Part shown: in pieces, positions 6,205-12,831 of the stretch
Numbering within the stretch: position 1 is the stretch's first letter
How the letters are laid out: the number at the start of each line of letters is the position of its first letter
Assembly: GCA_937121005.1 (NCBI GenBank)
Contig: CAKZKB010000486.1
Location: 1 to 13,864, forward strand
DNA from: an uncultured cyanobacterium
GTDB lineage: Bacteria; Cyanobacteriota; Cyanobacteriia; Cyanobacteriales; Geitlerinemataceae
DNA: 13,864 nt
Direction: 5' to 3'
Made by a program: the position numbers and the translations under genes
Notes under the pieces: model-generated
What the model saw: only the letters and a program-made list of their open reading frames with translations
Told to the model about the DNA's origin: nothing
Databases searched by the model: none

Positions 6205-7842
6205 TCAACTCCCCAACTGGAAAAACAACTCGGCCCGCGCCCCTTCCTCATCTTCGGTGCGGGCCGCGCCGATCGCCTGCAAGCGCTCGAAAAAGGGTTT
6301 GGCCGACAGTTCTGCCAGCCGCAAGGCGGGCCACTCTCGTTCGATACGCTGGCGCAGGCCGGGCCAGTTGACGTACAGATAGCCGTCGTTGGGGCGACCT
6401 AAAGGCGCGATCGCCGACAAAAAGGCCCCGTCGGCCAGTACCGATCCCGATCGCCGGGCGTTGAACATCCCATCTATAGCTTCAATGGAACTGGCTAACA
6501 GTTCGTACCCCTCGGTTTCGCCCCGTACCCCCACCACTTCCGCTTCTAGGCGCAGGCGCGGGTTCCCCTCCACAACGGCTTCGGTTCCCGCTTGGAAGCG
6601 CGTCCAAGCAAACACCCGATGTTCGCCTTTGAGGGTAAACGGGCCGATGGTATAGCCGCGATCGACGGCGATCGCGTCCAGTTTTTGCATTGCGGCCGCC
6701 GTTTCTGGGGATTTTTCAGCGATAAACGCCCAGTCGAGTTCCCCGTCTTCGTTGGGGAACAGGGCGATCGCGTACTCACCCCGCGCCCAGTCGAACACTT
6801 CTTCGGGTAACGACAAGCCCCAATTGGCCTCAATATCGGCAACAATGGCAGCCAACGGTGGCGACAGCAAAGGATTTCCCTGAAGTTGCTGCCACAATTG
6901 CTGCAAGTCCGTCCCCGCCGCCACCAGCGTCGCCGTCGGTGGCAAATATTCGAGTACCTCCAACGGTTCGGCGGTCATGGGTTCGGTGACAGCAGCTTGG
7001 GAGAGTACCGCTTGGGCTTCAATTCCTTCCCGGTTCAATGCCAACCCCAGGGTGACGCTACCCCAGTCGCGGGTTTCGGGAGAAGCCGTTCCCAACCACG
7101 CGGTCAATTCCGGTAAGTTAGAGAAGGCGATCCCCAACCGTCGCGAAGTCAGCCGTTGTAGGGCTTGTTGGTAGTCTGGCGACCCCGACAGGTTGAGGGT
7201 GGGAGTTTGGGCGTTGTGAAGCGATCGCCGCAAAATGTCGGGATCGTTGGCAAACAAAACGAACTGTTCTCCAGCCAGGGCGCTAGCCCAGCGCTGCGAG
7301 TCCGGGGCGTAAGCTAGGCGCACGCCACTCGTGTCCTCAAAGGTGACTTCCGTGCCGCTTAGGGCCGATTTCTGCCAAAATAAGTCTAAAAATTCCCGTG
7401 CTGCATCGGCATCGCGCACCGACAAAGCGGCTAAGTAGCCCGTTTGCTTGCCGTTATCCGCATCGCGATCGGCATCGGCGGCGACGACGGCGAAGGTAAT
7501 TTCATCGCCCAACCAGGGACGCACGTCGCGATCGTAGGTGAGGCCGGTTCCCGCTAGCAGACTGCGTTCTACGCCATCGAGGGCAGCATCGAGGTCGGAT
7601 TTTTCGGAAGGGGAAATGAGTACGCCGCCCAACTCGCGAACCCGATCGGGATTCGTCAGCCAGGATACCATTAGGGGCGATCGGGCCGGGACAAAGTTGG
7701 CCGCCGCCGGAGATGAAATCGCCGCCCCCTCCAGCAGTTGCAGGGGACTGTGGGCCCGCACCCAAAACCAAGCCCCGCCTGCTACCAGGGCCACAGCCGC
7801 CAGCACGATACCGACGACGGACAACCACGATCGCTGTTTCAT
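6205..7842 (-). CDS. DUF3352 domain protein, membrane-anchored
   Basis: The 545-residue product is of the DUF3352 type, conserved in cyanobacteria with no known function. The N-terminus has a short basic stretch (MKQR), then one hydrophobic segment at about 8-28 (VVGIVLAAVALVAGGAWFWV), so it is probably anchored in the membrane with the bulk outside the cytoplasm; no lipobox is seen. The long remainder starts with the family-typical block FVPARSPLMVSWLTNPDRVRE. It also contains VRPWLGDEITFAVV and RDADAAREFLDLFW, and ends in YLYVNWPGLRQRI. The Shine-Dalgarno (GGGAGAGGGAG) overlaps the region just before the ATG. The gene ends 27 bp from the IS1 element, which therefore left it whole. It shares no operon with neighbours. 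Confidence 0.85.
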   Translation of the reverse strand: MKQRSWLSVVGIVLAAVALVAGGAWFWVRAHSPLQLLEGAAISSPAAANFVPARSPLMVSWLTNPDRVRELGGVLISPSEKSDLDAALDGVERSLLAGTGLTYDRDVRPWLGDEITFAVVAADADRDADNGKQTGYLAALSVRDADAAREFLDLFWQKSALSGTEVTFEDTSGVRLAYAPDSQRWASALAGEQFVLFANDPDILRRSLHNAQTPTLNLSGSPDYQQALQRLTSRRLGIAFSNLPELTAWLGTASPETRDWGSVTLGLALNREGIEAQAVLSQAAVTEPMTAEPLEVLEYLPPTATLVAAGTDLQQLWQQLQGNPLLSPPLAAIVADIEANWGLSLPEEVFDWARGEYAIALFPNEDGELDWAFIAEKSPETAAAMQKLDAIAVDRGYTIGPFTLKGEHRVFAWTRFQAGTEAVVEGNPRLRLEAEVVGVRGETEGYELLASSIEAIDGMFNARRSGSVLADGAFLSAIAPLGRPNDGYLYVNWPGLRQRIEREWPALRLAELSAKPFFERLQAIGAARTEDEEGARAELFFQLGS

Positions 7843-7904
7843 CTCCCTCTCCCAAACACAGTATCTCGACTAGCGCCGGACGCTTTGCCAGCAACCCGTC
7901 CTTT

Positions 7905-7910
7905 ATTCTA
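7905..7910 (-). promoter_or_regulatory. -10-like element for the DUF3352 gene
   Basis: TAGAAT lies on the minus strand about 63 bp upstream of the DUF3352 start codon. No convincing -35 is present; this is the best candidate in the 137-bp gap. Confidence 0.3.
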
Positions 7911-7970
7911 AGCTACAACGAAACACGCAACACACCAACAAGCTCTACTCCTTTCTCCAGATCTGCTCCA

Positions 7971-7991
7971 TTTTGAATTTTGAATTTTGAA
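7971..7991 (+). repeat. Heptamer tandem repeat (TTTTGAA)x3
   Basis: Three perfect copies of TTTTGAA are followed by TTG. Short tandem heptamers of this kind (STRR) are a recognised class in filamentous and other cyanobacteria. The array ends 6 bp before the ATG of the next gene, taking the place of a ribosome binding site. Confidence 0.7.
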
Positions 7992-7997
7992 TTGTTT

Positions 7998-8315
7998 ATG
8001 CCTTCTCCTTCCCCCACCGACGATCCCACCGACTTCGCCACCGACGAGGCGTTGCTAGAGTGGATCGAAACCCTAGAGTCGTCCGATCGAATGCTGCAAT
8101 ATCTGATGGCGGCAGAAGTTTGGGCGCTGATTGAGGCCATGGACGATCGGTTTCCGGGGTTTTGGAGTCGGTTTATGGCCAACCGCCAAGATGCGATGAA
8201 GGCTTTTGTGAGAGCGCGAAAAGCCAAGCAAAGAGCCGAAAAAGATCGGGAGAGTTCCTCAGATACAGATGGCAAGAAAGCGCCTTCTCCTAAAGATGAG
8301 GGCGATGGTAATTAG
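7998..8315 (+). CDS. Small conserved-looking hypothetical protein
   Basis: I do not recognise this 105-residue protein. It has a Pro/Asp-rich disordered start (MPSPSPTDDPTDF). A compact helical centre follows (ALLEWIETLESSDRMLQYLM, then EVWALIEAMDDRFPGFWSRFM), rich in Trp and hydrophobics. The tail (AKQRAEKDRE...KDEGDGN) is charged and probably disordered. There is no signal peptide or membrane segment. The ATG was chosen over an upstream in-frame TTG that lies within the heptamer repeat; neither has a Shine-Dalgarno. It diverges from the DUF3352 gene, so the 155-bp gap may serve both. Codon use matches the core genome. The gene ends inside a terminator stem. Confidence 0.65.
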   Translation: MPSPSPTDDPTDFATDEALLEWIETLESSDRMLQYLMAAEVWALIEAMDDRFPGFWSRFMANRQDAMKAFVRARKAKQRAEKDRESSSDTDGKKAPSPKDEGDGN

Positions 8316-8356
8316 GGTTTACTGGAGAGGGGTGTAGACTTCTCTAGTAAACCCTA
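8313..8356. terminator. Bidirectional terminator holding both stop codons
   Basis: TAGGGTTTACT (8313-8323) and AGTAAACCCTA (8346-8356) are perfect 11-bp arms; short GAGA/TCTC stretches can extend the stem inward over a roughly 12-nt loop. The first three bases of each arm are the TAG stops of the two convergent genes. T-rich DNA follows on the plus side (TATCTATATCTTTT), and ATTACC lies on the minus side, so termination of the plus transcript looks stronger. Confidence 0.7.
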
Positions 8357-8944
8357 TCTATATCTTTTAATGAAGAATGCTAGAACATTTGTCATTAAAC
8401 TTTGCGATTGGCGAGATATTTTGCGATATTCATCTAAAGCTGATTCTGCATCAGCTAAAATAAAATCTAACTCGATTTTTCGTGCTAAGTTTTTTTCAAA
8501 ATGCTCCTCGACTTGAGAAGTTGTACGGACTAGCCTTTCAAGTCTTAATGCTATACCTCTACCTTTGTTCTTTAACTGTCTTATTCTAGAATATAAGTTG
8601 CCAAGCCAGCGAAATATATATACAATCACAGGAATTAAAAAGCTCACAATCGATGCAAGGCTACCCCATCCCCCAAGTGTTTTTGCTTCCTCAGAAAGCC
8701 AATCAATAATATTATCGATCGTTCCTGAAATCACCCCAAAAACAAAAAATAATGCCGTTAGTATTAGAAATGTCAATTCTACCGAGTTTTCGATTTTCTG
8801 GTTATTTTCCATTTCTTCGCTAATGTATATCAGTCTTGACGAATATTCTTTAAGCATAGAAATTAACAGTTCGCGATCTTCAGAACTGTAACCGAAAAAA
8901 GGTTCTTGTTTATTTTTGTCTTGTCGATCGTCTCCTGTATCCAT
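8354..8944 (-). CDS. Two-helix membrane protein paired with a GTPase-like protein
   Basis: This 196-residue protein is not assigned to a named family. Residues 1-54 are polar and helical (EDRELLISMLKEYSSRLIYI). Two hydrophobic segments follow at about 55-74 (VELTFLILTALFFVFGVISG) and 95-113 (SLASIVSFLIPVIVYIFRW), then a long basic and acidic helical tail (115-180). The long helix, two membrane helices, long helix layout recalls SLATT-type two-TM proteins linked to prokaryotic immune loci, but that is topology only, not sequence identity. The ATG begins 1 bp after the stop of the upstream GTPase-like gene, so translation is coupled and the two products probably act together at the membrane. 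Base composition is clearly more AT-rich than in flanking core genes, suggesting acquisition. Confidence 0.75.
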   Translation of the reverse strand: MDTGDDRQDKNKQEPFFGYSSEDRELLISMLKEYSSRLIYISEEMENNQKIENSVELTFLILTALFFVFGVISGTIDNIIDWLSEEAKTLGGWGSLASIVSFLIPVIVYIFRWLGNLYSRIRQLKNKGRGIALRLERLVRTTSQVEEHFEKNLARKIELDFILADAESALDEYRKISRQSQSLMTNVLAFFIKRYR

Positions 8945-8945
8945 T

Positions 8946-9800
8946 TCAGTCTCCCAGAGAAACTTGAAATCTATCTTCGATGATTTGAATGAATCGCCTA
9001 AAGTTCGCCAATTTTAGTCGTTCCTCATACCCTCCTGTTGTTGGAACTAGCATTTCATGGGCTCCAGAAATAAAATTCTCTATCACCAAAGAAGTTGACC
9101 AATACTCGTGGATGAAGTTAGCGGAGCCTTTTTTTCGTTCGATCTCTTTTATCAGAGTATCGTAATCACCGGACATATAATGTTCTCGGACTCGATACCG
9201 ATCGCCCCACCAAAGATCCTGTTTAGTGACTAAGGTAATCATTATCGTTTTCTCTCGATCGGTCATAGATATGTATGGTTCTAACCTTCTCAAAGCATTG
9301 AGTTCGCGATCGCGGCGTTCTCGTGCGTATTCGCCTACAAACTGTTCGGCTGTCATTCCTGGCTGGTAGAAAGGGTGATCCTTATAACTAAATTTCGCTG
9401 TAATATCCCCAAAAGAATGATATCCCCACGAAACAACATTAATAATCAGCTTTGCTTTGCCAGTCGATATTGTTCTGGCAAAATCCATCCAATCTGGACT
9501 GTCTTCTCTGCGTTCTTGACCGGGAACAACGACGATCGAGCCAAAAACATTCGCACTTAGTTTGCTGCGTTCGGTCGAGATTGACTCTTGGTACTGTTTG
9601 GGTAAATTGACGAGATCGAAGTCTCCAGAGAGAACTTTACTGAGCGTGGTTTTGCCCGTTCCACCCGCACCGCAAATCGCGATCGTCAACTCACCATCTT
9701 TTAACCAGTTCCAAATCTTGACAGCTGTCGGAAATGCTTTCCGGCTAAGCTCAATTAACGCGACTCCAGTGCCAGCAGCCTCGATCGTCTCAACAAACAT
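8946..9800 (-). CDS. P-loop GTPase-like protein of a two-gene module
   Basis: The product has 284 residues. A hydrophobic helix lies at about 5-20 (TIEAAGTGVALIELSR). The Walker A/G1 motif GAGGTGKT is at 44-51, a switch-II-like PGQER at 93-97 where GTPases have DxxG, and TKQD at 192-195 in place of NKxD. STSL at about 235-238 is a possible G5. Together these indicate a Ras-like GTPase fold, divergent at G3; ATP use cannot be excluded. The middle (GYHSFGDITAKFSYKDHPFY to YARERRDREL) is not familiar. The ATG was chosen because GGAGG lies 5 nt before it; an in-frame GTG four codons upstream overlaps that Shine-Dalgarno. The stop is separated by 1 bp from the membrane-protein gene. A switch protein controlling a membrane effector is my inference. 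Confidence 0.8.
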   Translation of the reverse strand: MFVETIEAAGTGVALIELSRKAFPTAVKIWNWLKDGELTIAICGAGGTGKTTLSKVLSGDFDLVNLPKQYQESISTERSKLSANVFGSIVVVPGQERREDSPDWMDFARTISTGKAKLIINVVSWGYHSFGDITAKFSYKDHPFYQPGMTAEQFVGEYARERRDRELNALRRLEPYISMTDREKTIMITLVTKQDLWWGDRYRVREHYMSGDYDTLIKEIERKKGSANFIHEYWSTSLVIENFISGAHEMLVPTTGGYEERLKLANFRRFIQIIEDRFQVSLGD

Positions 9801-9826
9801 ACGAGCCTCCACTCTATGCTCGCCTC

Positions 9827-9835
9827 ATTCTAGCA
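9827..9835 (-). promoter_or_regulatory. Extended -10 promoter of the GTPase-like/2TM operon
   Basis: TGCTAGAAT lies on the minus strand, 26 bp upstream of the GTPase-like start codon. There is no good -35. A HIP1-like GCGATCGCGA lies just upstream of it. Confidence 0.45.
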
Positions 9836-10034
9836 CAAAAGTCGCGATCGCGATATATCTTGGCTAAGCTCGCTTGACGAATGCTGTTAAAGAGCGATCG
9901 CATTGAAGTATGAAACCCAACAGCTGCGTATCGATCTCGTTGGCATCGTTTCTCTAACTATGGTTAATGAGATGACGGTAAGGCGATCGCCCTTTTTGAG
10001 ATTTCTCGCAAAGCGATCGCCATCAACTGCGGCT

Positions 10035-10583
10035 TCAAACAGTGGTAATGTCCTTCTCTTTTTCTGCCAGCAACTCGTCAATTTTCTCCGTGTATTTGTC
10101 CGTGAGTTTTTGGATGTTATCCTGTTCGTCGTGAGACTCATCCTTGGACAAATCGCCGTCTTTTTCCTGCTTGCGAATCTCCTCGATCGCGTCGCGACGA
10201 ATGTTGCGAACGGAGACTTTCCCTTCTTCGGCGTACTTACTCGCCAACTTCGCAAATTCCTTACGTCGTTCGCTGGTCAGGGGGGGGATGTTGAGGCGAA
10301 TTAACTTACCGTCGTTATTCGGGGTTAAGCCTAAATCCGACATGGAAATAGCCTTTTCGATGGTTGCCAAACTCCCCGGATCGAACGGTTGCAAGACGAT
10401 GGTACTGGCATCGGGAATGGAAATCGTCGCCAAACTTTTGAGCGGTGTGGGCGAACCGTAATAGTCTACCATGACGCGATCGAGCAGGCTGGCATTGGCG
10501 CGGCCCGTGCGAATGGTATTGAACGATCGCTGCGTCGCCTCGACCGCCTTTTGCATTAAATCTTCTGTTTCAGCTAATGTCAC
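10035..10583 (-). CDS. frr: Ribosome recycling factor
   Basis: The 182-residue factor splits post-termination ribosomes together with EF-G. The sequence is typical of RRF: TRRSF-type helix region (VEATQRSFNTIRTGRANASL), VDYYGSPTPLKSLATI, LTPNNDGKLIRLNIPPLTSE, then RRKEFAKLASKYAEEGKVSV and RNIRRDAIEEIRK. Length matches the family (about 182-185). It overlaps the 3' end of pyrH by 14 bp, so it is co-translated with it, the usual cyanobacterial pyrH-frr order. Two HIP1 octamers lie within 70 bp after its stop; no clear terminator hairpin is seen. Confidence 0.97.
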   Translation of the reverse strand: MTLAETEDLMQKAVEATQRSFNTIRTGRANASLLDRVMVDYYGSPTPLKSLATISIPDASTIVLQPFDPGSLATIEKAISMSDLGLTPNNDGKLIRLNIPPLTSERRKEFAKLASKYAEEGKVSVRNIRRDAIEEIRKQEKDGDLSKDESHDEQDNIQKLTDKYTEKIDELLAEKEKDITTV

Positions 10584-11298
10584 AGAAACCTCCTACAGTC
10601 GTTCCTACTGATTCTCCTTTAAGAACGCGGCCGATGTTGCCGCGAACGGAAAGATTAAAGACGATAATCGGGATATCGTTTTCTTTACACAACGCGATCG
10701 CGGTGCTGTCCATCACCCGCAAATCGTGGGCGAGAACGTGGGCGTAAGTCAGCGTCCGATACAAACGGGCATCGGGATACACTTTCGGATCGCGATCGTA
10801 AACGCCATCAACTTTTGTCCCCTTAAAAATGGCCTCGGCATCGATTTCAGCCGCCCGCAATGCAGCAGTGGTATCCGTCGTAAAAAACGGATTGCCCGAT
10901 CCGGCCCCAAATACGACCACGCGACCTTTTTCCAGGTGACGCATGGCCCGGCGGCGGATGTAGGGTTCGGCCACTTCTTGCATGGCGATCGCGGTTTGGA
11001 CGCGAGTGGGGATCTCCATCTGTTCGAGGGCATCTTGCAGGGTCATGGCATTCATCACGGTGGCGATCATGCCGATATAGTCGGCGGTGGCCCGATCCAT
11101 GCCCGCCGACGCTGCTTTTACGCCGCGAAAGATGTTACCACCGCCAACGACGATGGCCACTTGGATGCCCGCCGCGACCACTTCTGCTATTTCTTTGGCG
11201 ATGTCTTGGACGACGATCGGATCGATTCCGTAGCCCAGGTTGCCCATCAAGGCTTCGCCGCTAAGTTTGAGCAGCACCCGCCGATATGTTCTGCCCAT
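10570..11298 (-). CDS. pyrH: Uridylate (UMP) kinase
   Basis: This 242-residue hexameric bacterial UMP kinase of the amino-acid-kinase fold makes UDP from UMP with ATP in pyrimidine nucleotide synthesis. Visible motifs: RVLLKLSGEALMG at the start (phosphate binding), VGGGNIFRG, the UMP-binding block DRATADYIGMIATVMNAMTL, FFTTDTTAALRAAEI, and KVDGVYDRDPKVYPDA. Length is standard. It is first in an operon with frr, which overlaps its last 14 bp. An extended -10 (TGCTATTGT) lies 38 bp before the ATG, and a long G-run region lies just upstream of that. Confidence 0.97.
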   Translation of the reverse strand: MGRTYRRVLLKLSGEALMGNLGYGIDPIVVQDIAKEIAEVVAAGIQVAIVVGGGNIFRGVKAASAGMDRATADYIGMIATVMNAMTLQDALEQMEIPTRVQTAIAMQEVAEPYIRRRAMRHLEKGRVVVFGAGSGNPFFTTDTTAALRAAEIDAEAIFKGTKVDGVYDRDPKVYPDARLYRTLTYAHVLAHDLRVMDSTAIALCKENDIPIIVFNLSVRGNIGRVLKGESVGTTVGGFCDIS

Positions 11299-11335
11299 GC
11301 AGTTACTCGTAATAGACCGAATCGCTTTCTTACTT

Positions 11336-11344
11336 ACAATAGCA
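11336..11344 (-). promoter_or_regulatory. Extended -10 promoter of pyrH-frr
   Basis: TGCTATTGT lies on the minus strand 38 bp upstream of the pyrH ATG and matches TGnTAnnnT. The -35 area is GC-rich (GGCCGAATCC region) with no consensus hexamer. Confidence 0.45.
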
Positions 11345-11379
11345 GGATTCGGCCCGTCCGGATCGGTTTTCTCGCAAGA

Positions 11380-11408
11380 GGGGGCGGGTGGGGGGCATGG
11401 GGGCAGGG
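11380..11408 (+). other. Putative G-quadruplex motif upstream of pyrH
   Basis: Five G-runs follow closely on the plus strand: G5-C-G3-T-G6-CAT-G5-CA-G3. This meets the common G3+N1-7 rule with very short loops. It lies 36 bp beyond the pyrH -10 element, on the strand opposite pyrH coding sense, in a non-coding gap of 179 bp. Confidence 0.6.
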
Positions 11409-11477
11409 CGATGCTAGACTGAATCGCATATCGTTCCCCGATTTTGCATGACGATTGAAACTGTTATCCTGGGTTGT

Positions 11478-11942
11478 TTAGAATTCATCATCTTCCCAAG
11501 AAACAACAATATCGTAATTCTGACAGAACTCTTCGATCTCTGTATAGTTAACGCTAAATTTATCGCCAAACAAGTGAATTCTCTTTTGATGTCTCGGTCG
11601 ATCTTTAGCATAAACCAATATCTGACCTACGGCGTGCTTCCATTTTTTAACATCTTTGACTTCAATAATTTCGTTAGGTGTTACTATGTCAATCCTCCCC
11701 TTGGAGACGACGACTTCTTGCTGCCCTCCCAGTTTTTTTGCTAGCTTATTTCTGTAGTATTCTTCTTGTGGTTCTTGACTTGTTTTCGGTTGGGATCTGC
11801 CCTTTACAGTTCCGCCAACTTTCCGATCGTAGCCTTCATACGTTGGCTCGGTGAAAATATCGCCAAAGAAACTCCGTAGCGTGTCGTGCTTAGGAAAAAT
11901 ACGCTGACTAGCTCTCCTTACTAAGTTTCTATCCTTACTCAT
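11478..11942 (-). CDS. PD-(D/E)XK nuclease-like protein
   Basis: The product has 154 residues. Its C-terminal half carries the layout of the PD-(D/E)XK superfamily: EEYYRNKLAKKL (Glu60/61), then GRIDIVTPNEIIEVKDVKKW, giving Asp85, Glu94 and Lys96 as the D-ExK core, followed by Gln107 and Tyr111 in GQILVYA (QxxxY-like). KRIHLF from 120 is a further conserved-looking strand. I recall this GRIDLLT...EIIEVK...GQILVYG pattern from uncharacterised bacterial and viral proteins; the substrate is unknown. The first 55 residues are basic and look like a separate, poorly ordered region. The ATG follows directly after the stop of the small membrane-protein gene, with AGGAG as Shine-Dalgarno. Composition is more AT-rich than the core genes. 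Confidence 0.75.
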   Translation of the reverse strand: MSKDRNLVRRASQRIFPKHDTLRSFFGDIFTEPTYEGYDRKVGGTVKGRSQPKTSQEPQEEYYRNKLAKKLGGQQEVVVSKGRIDIVTPNEIIEVKDVKKWKHAVGQILVYAKDRPRHQKRIHLFGDKFSVNYTEIEEFCQNYDIVVSWEDDEF

Positions 11943-12161
11943 TTAATCACTCCTGCTGTTTAAGACTGCTGCAACAATTAAATAAATAACTGCGGCTGCA
12001 ATTGCAGCTTCCTCGGCCCAGGGAACGCCATGAAGTCGATACCAGCGAGCACAAGTTTCCCGCAGTCTACGTAGGGCGTCTCTTCCCCACCCTAGAGCTT
12101 GCAGGATTAGATAGGCGATCGCTCCAGCACCAACCGCTTGCACAAAGCTATTTCTCCACAT
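11943..12161 (-). CDS. Small two-helix membrane protein upstream of the nuclease-like gene
   Basis: This unrecognised 72-residue protein has a hydrophobic segment at about 8-25 (QAVGAGAIAYLILQALGW). A basic amphipathic linker follows (GRDALRRLRETCARWYRLHG), then a second hydrophobic segment at about 50-67 (EAAIAAAVIYLIVAAVL). Both ends would lie on the same side of the membrane, with the basic linker most likely cytoplasmic if the hairpin follows the positive-inside rule. The ATG is the first start after an in-frame TAA; its Shine-Dalgarno is poor. The stop codon abuts the ATG of the nuclease-like gene, so the two are translationally coupled. A holin-like, pore-forming or anchoring role is possible but unsupported. 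Confidence 0.65.
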   Translation of the reverse strand: MWRNSFVQAVGAGAIAYLILQALGWGRDALRRLRETCARWYRLHGVPWAEEAAIAAAVIYLIVAAVLNSRSD

Positions 12162-12205
12162 ATTTTAGATAATTTCAACCTCTTCAGTTATAGACACTAG
12201 GTGGC

Positions 12206-12234
12206 ATTATAGCCCATCGTGCAGAGTTTGACAA
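12206..12234 (-). promoter_or_regulatory. Near-consensus promoter of the 2TM/nuclease operon
   Basis: On the minus strand TTGTCA (12229-12234) and TATAAT (12206-12211) are 17 bp apart, the best sigma-70-type match in the window. It lies in the gap after the Uma2 gene and reads toward the small membrane-protein gene, giving a leader of roughly 40 nt. Confidence 0.75.
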
Positions 12235-12267
12235 GTGTTGACCTTTTGAAGTCTCGAATGAGGTTAG

Positions 12268-12831
12268 CTAACCAAACCGCAACCAATGGAATAAATGGTT
12301 GACAGTGAGTTCCCACTCGGCGATCGCGGGGAGAACGCAGAGACGATCGTCCCCGGTTCGGGTTTCGGGAAGGCGATCGCGTTGGAACACAAACACCAAC
12401 CGTTCTTGAGGATCGATAAGCCAACCGAGAGACGTTCCCTGGCGAATGCAAAACAAAAGATTGTCCATCGGTCGCGTGGTAGGTTGTTCGGGAGAGAGAA
12501 TTTCGATGGCCCAATCGGGTACAATTTCGATGCGGTTCAAAACTTCTCCATTCTCGTCGAGGGGGATGCGTTCCCAGTTGAAAACAGAAATATCCGGGAC
12601 GATCGACCGGCCGCCAAAGGTACAGCGAAGTTCGGGGAAAGCGTAAGCGGAATGTTGCGGTTCTCCCCGCAGGTTAATTTGGCTGGCTAACGCGATTTGA
12701 AGTGTGCTATGCTTTCCTTGCGGCATCGGTTTTTGAACAATTACTCCGTCGATATATTCGCTGGCTGGTTTGGTTTCGGGGAGTTTGAGAAATTCCGAGA
12801 GCGATCGGATTGGAGTTGAAAGAACCATCAT
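12268..12831 (-). CDS. Uma2-family (DUF820) endonuclease-like protein
   Basis: The product has 187 residues. Uma2 proteins have a PD-(D/E)XK-like fold, occur in many copies in cyanobacterial genomes and often travel between them; their role is unclear. Motifs seen: SEYIDGVIVQKPMPQGKHS with Glu25, SIVPDISVF with Asp80, and PDWAIEILSPEQ with Glu110, followed by GWLIDPQERLVFVFQ. Length is typical. The first ATG of an ATGATG start has AGAGG 5 nt upstream. A -10-like TAGAAT is at 12926-12931. It is on the same strand as the 2TM/nuclease operon, but that operon has its own promoter 3' of this gene. Confidence 0.85.
   Translation of the reverse strand: MMVLSTPIRSLSEFLKLPETKPASEYIDGVIVQKPMPQGKHSTLQIALASQINLRGEPQHSAYAFPELRCTFGGRSIVPDISVFNWERIPLDENGEVLNRIEIVPDWAIEILSPEQPTTRPMDNLLFCIRQGTSLGWLIDPQERLVFVFQRDRLPETRTGDDRLCVLPAIAEWELTVNHLFHWLRFG

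Noticed and set aside
9801..9812. GTG start four codons upstream for the GTPase-like protein
   Set aside because: The GTG overlaps the GGAGG that is well placed for the ATG at 9800, so the ATG is the better start.
9887..10255. Minus-strand open frame overlapping the end of frr
   Set aside because: It is an out-of-frame reading of frr; the product is a basic low-complexity string.
11448..11744. Plus-strand open frame starting MTIETVILGCLEF, with TGCTAGACT upstream
   Set aside because: The first dozen codons look gene-like, but the rest is antisense to the nuclease-like gene with no coherent protein. It could be a gene start cut by the inserted module, but I cannot support that.
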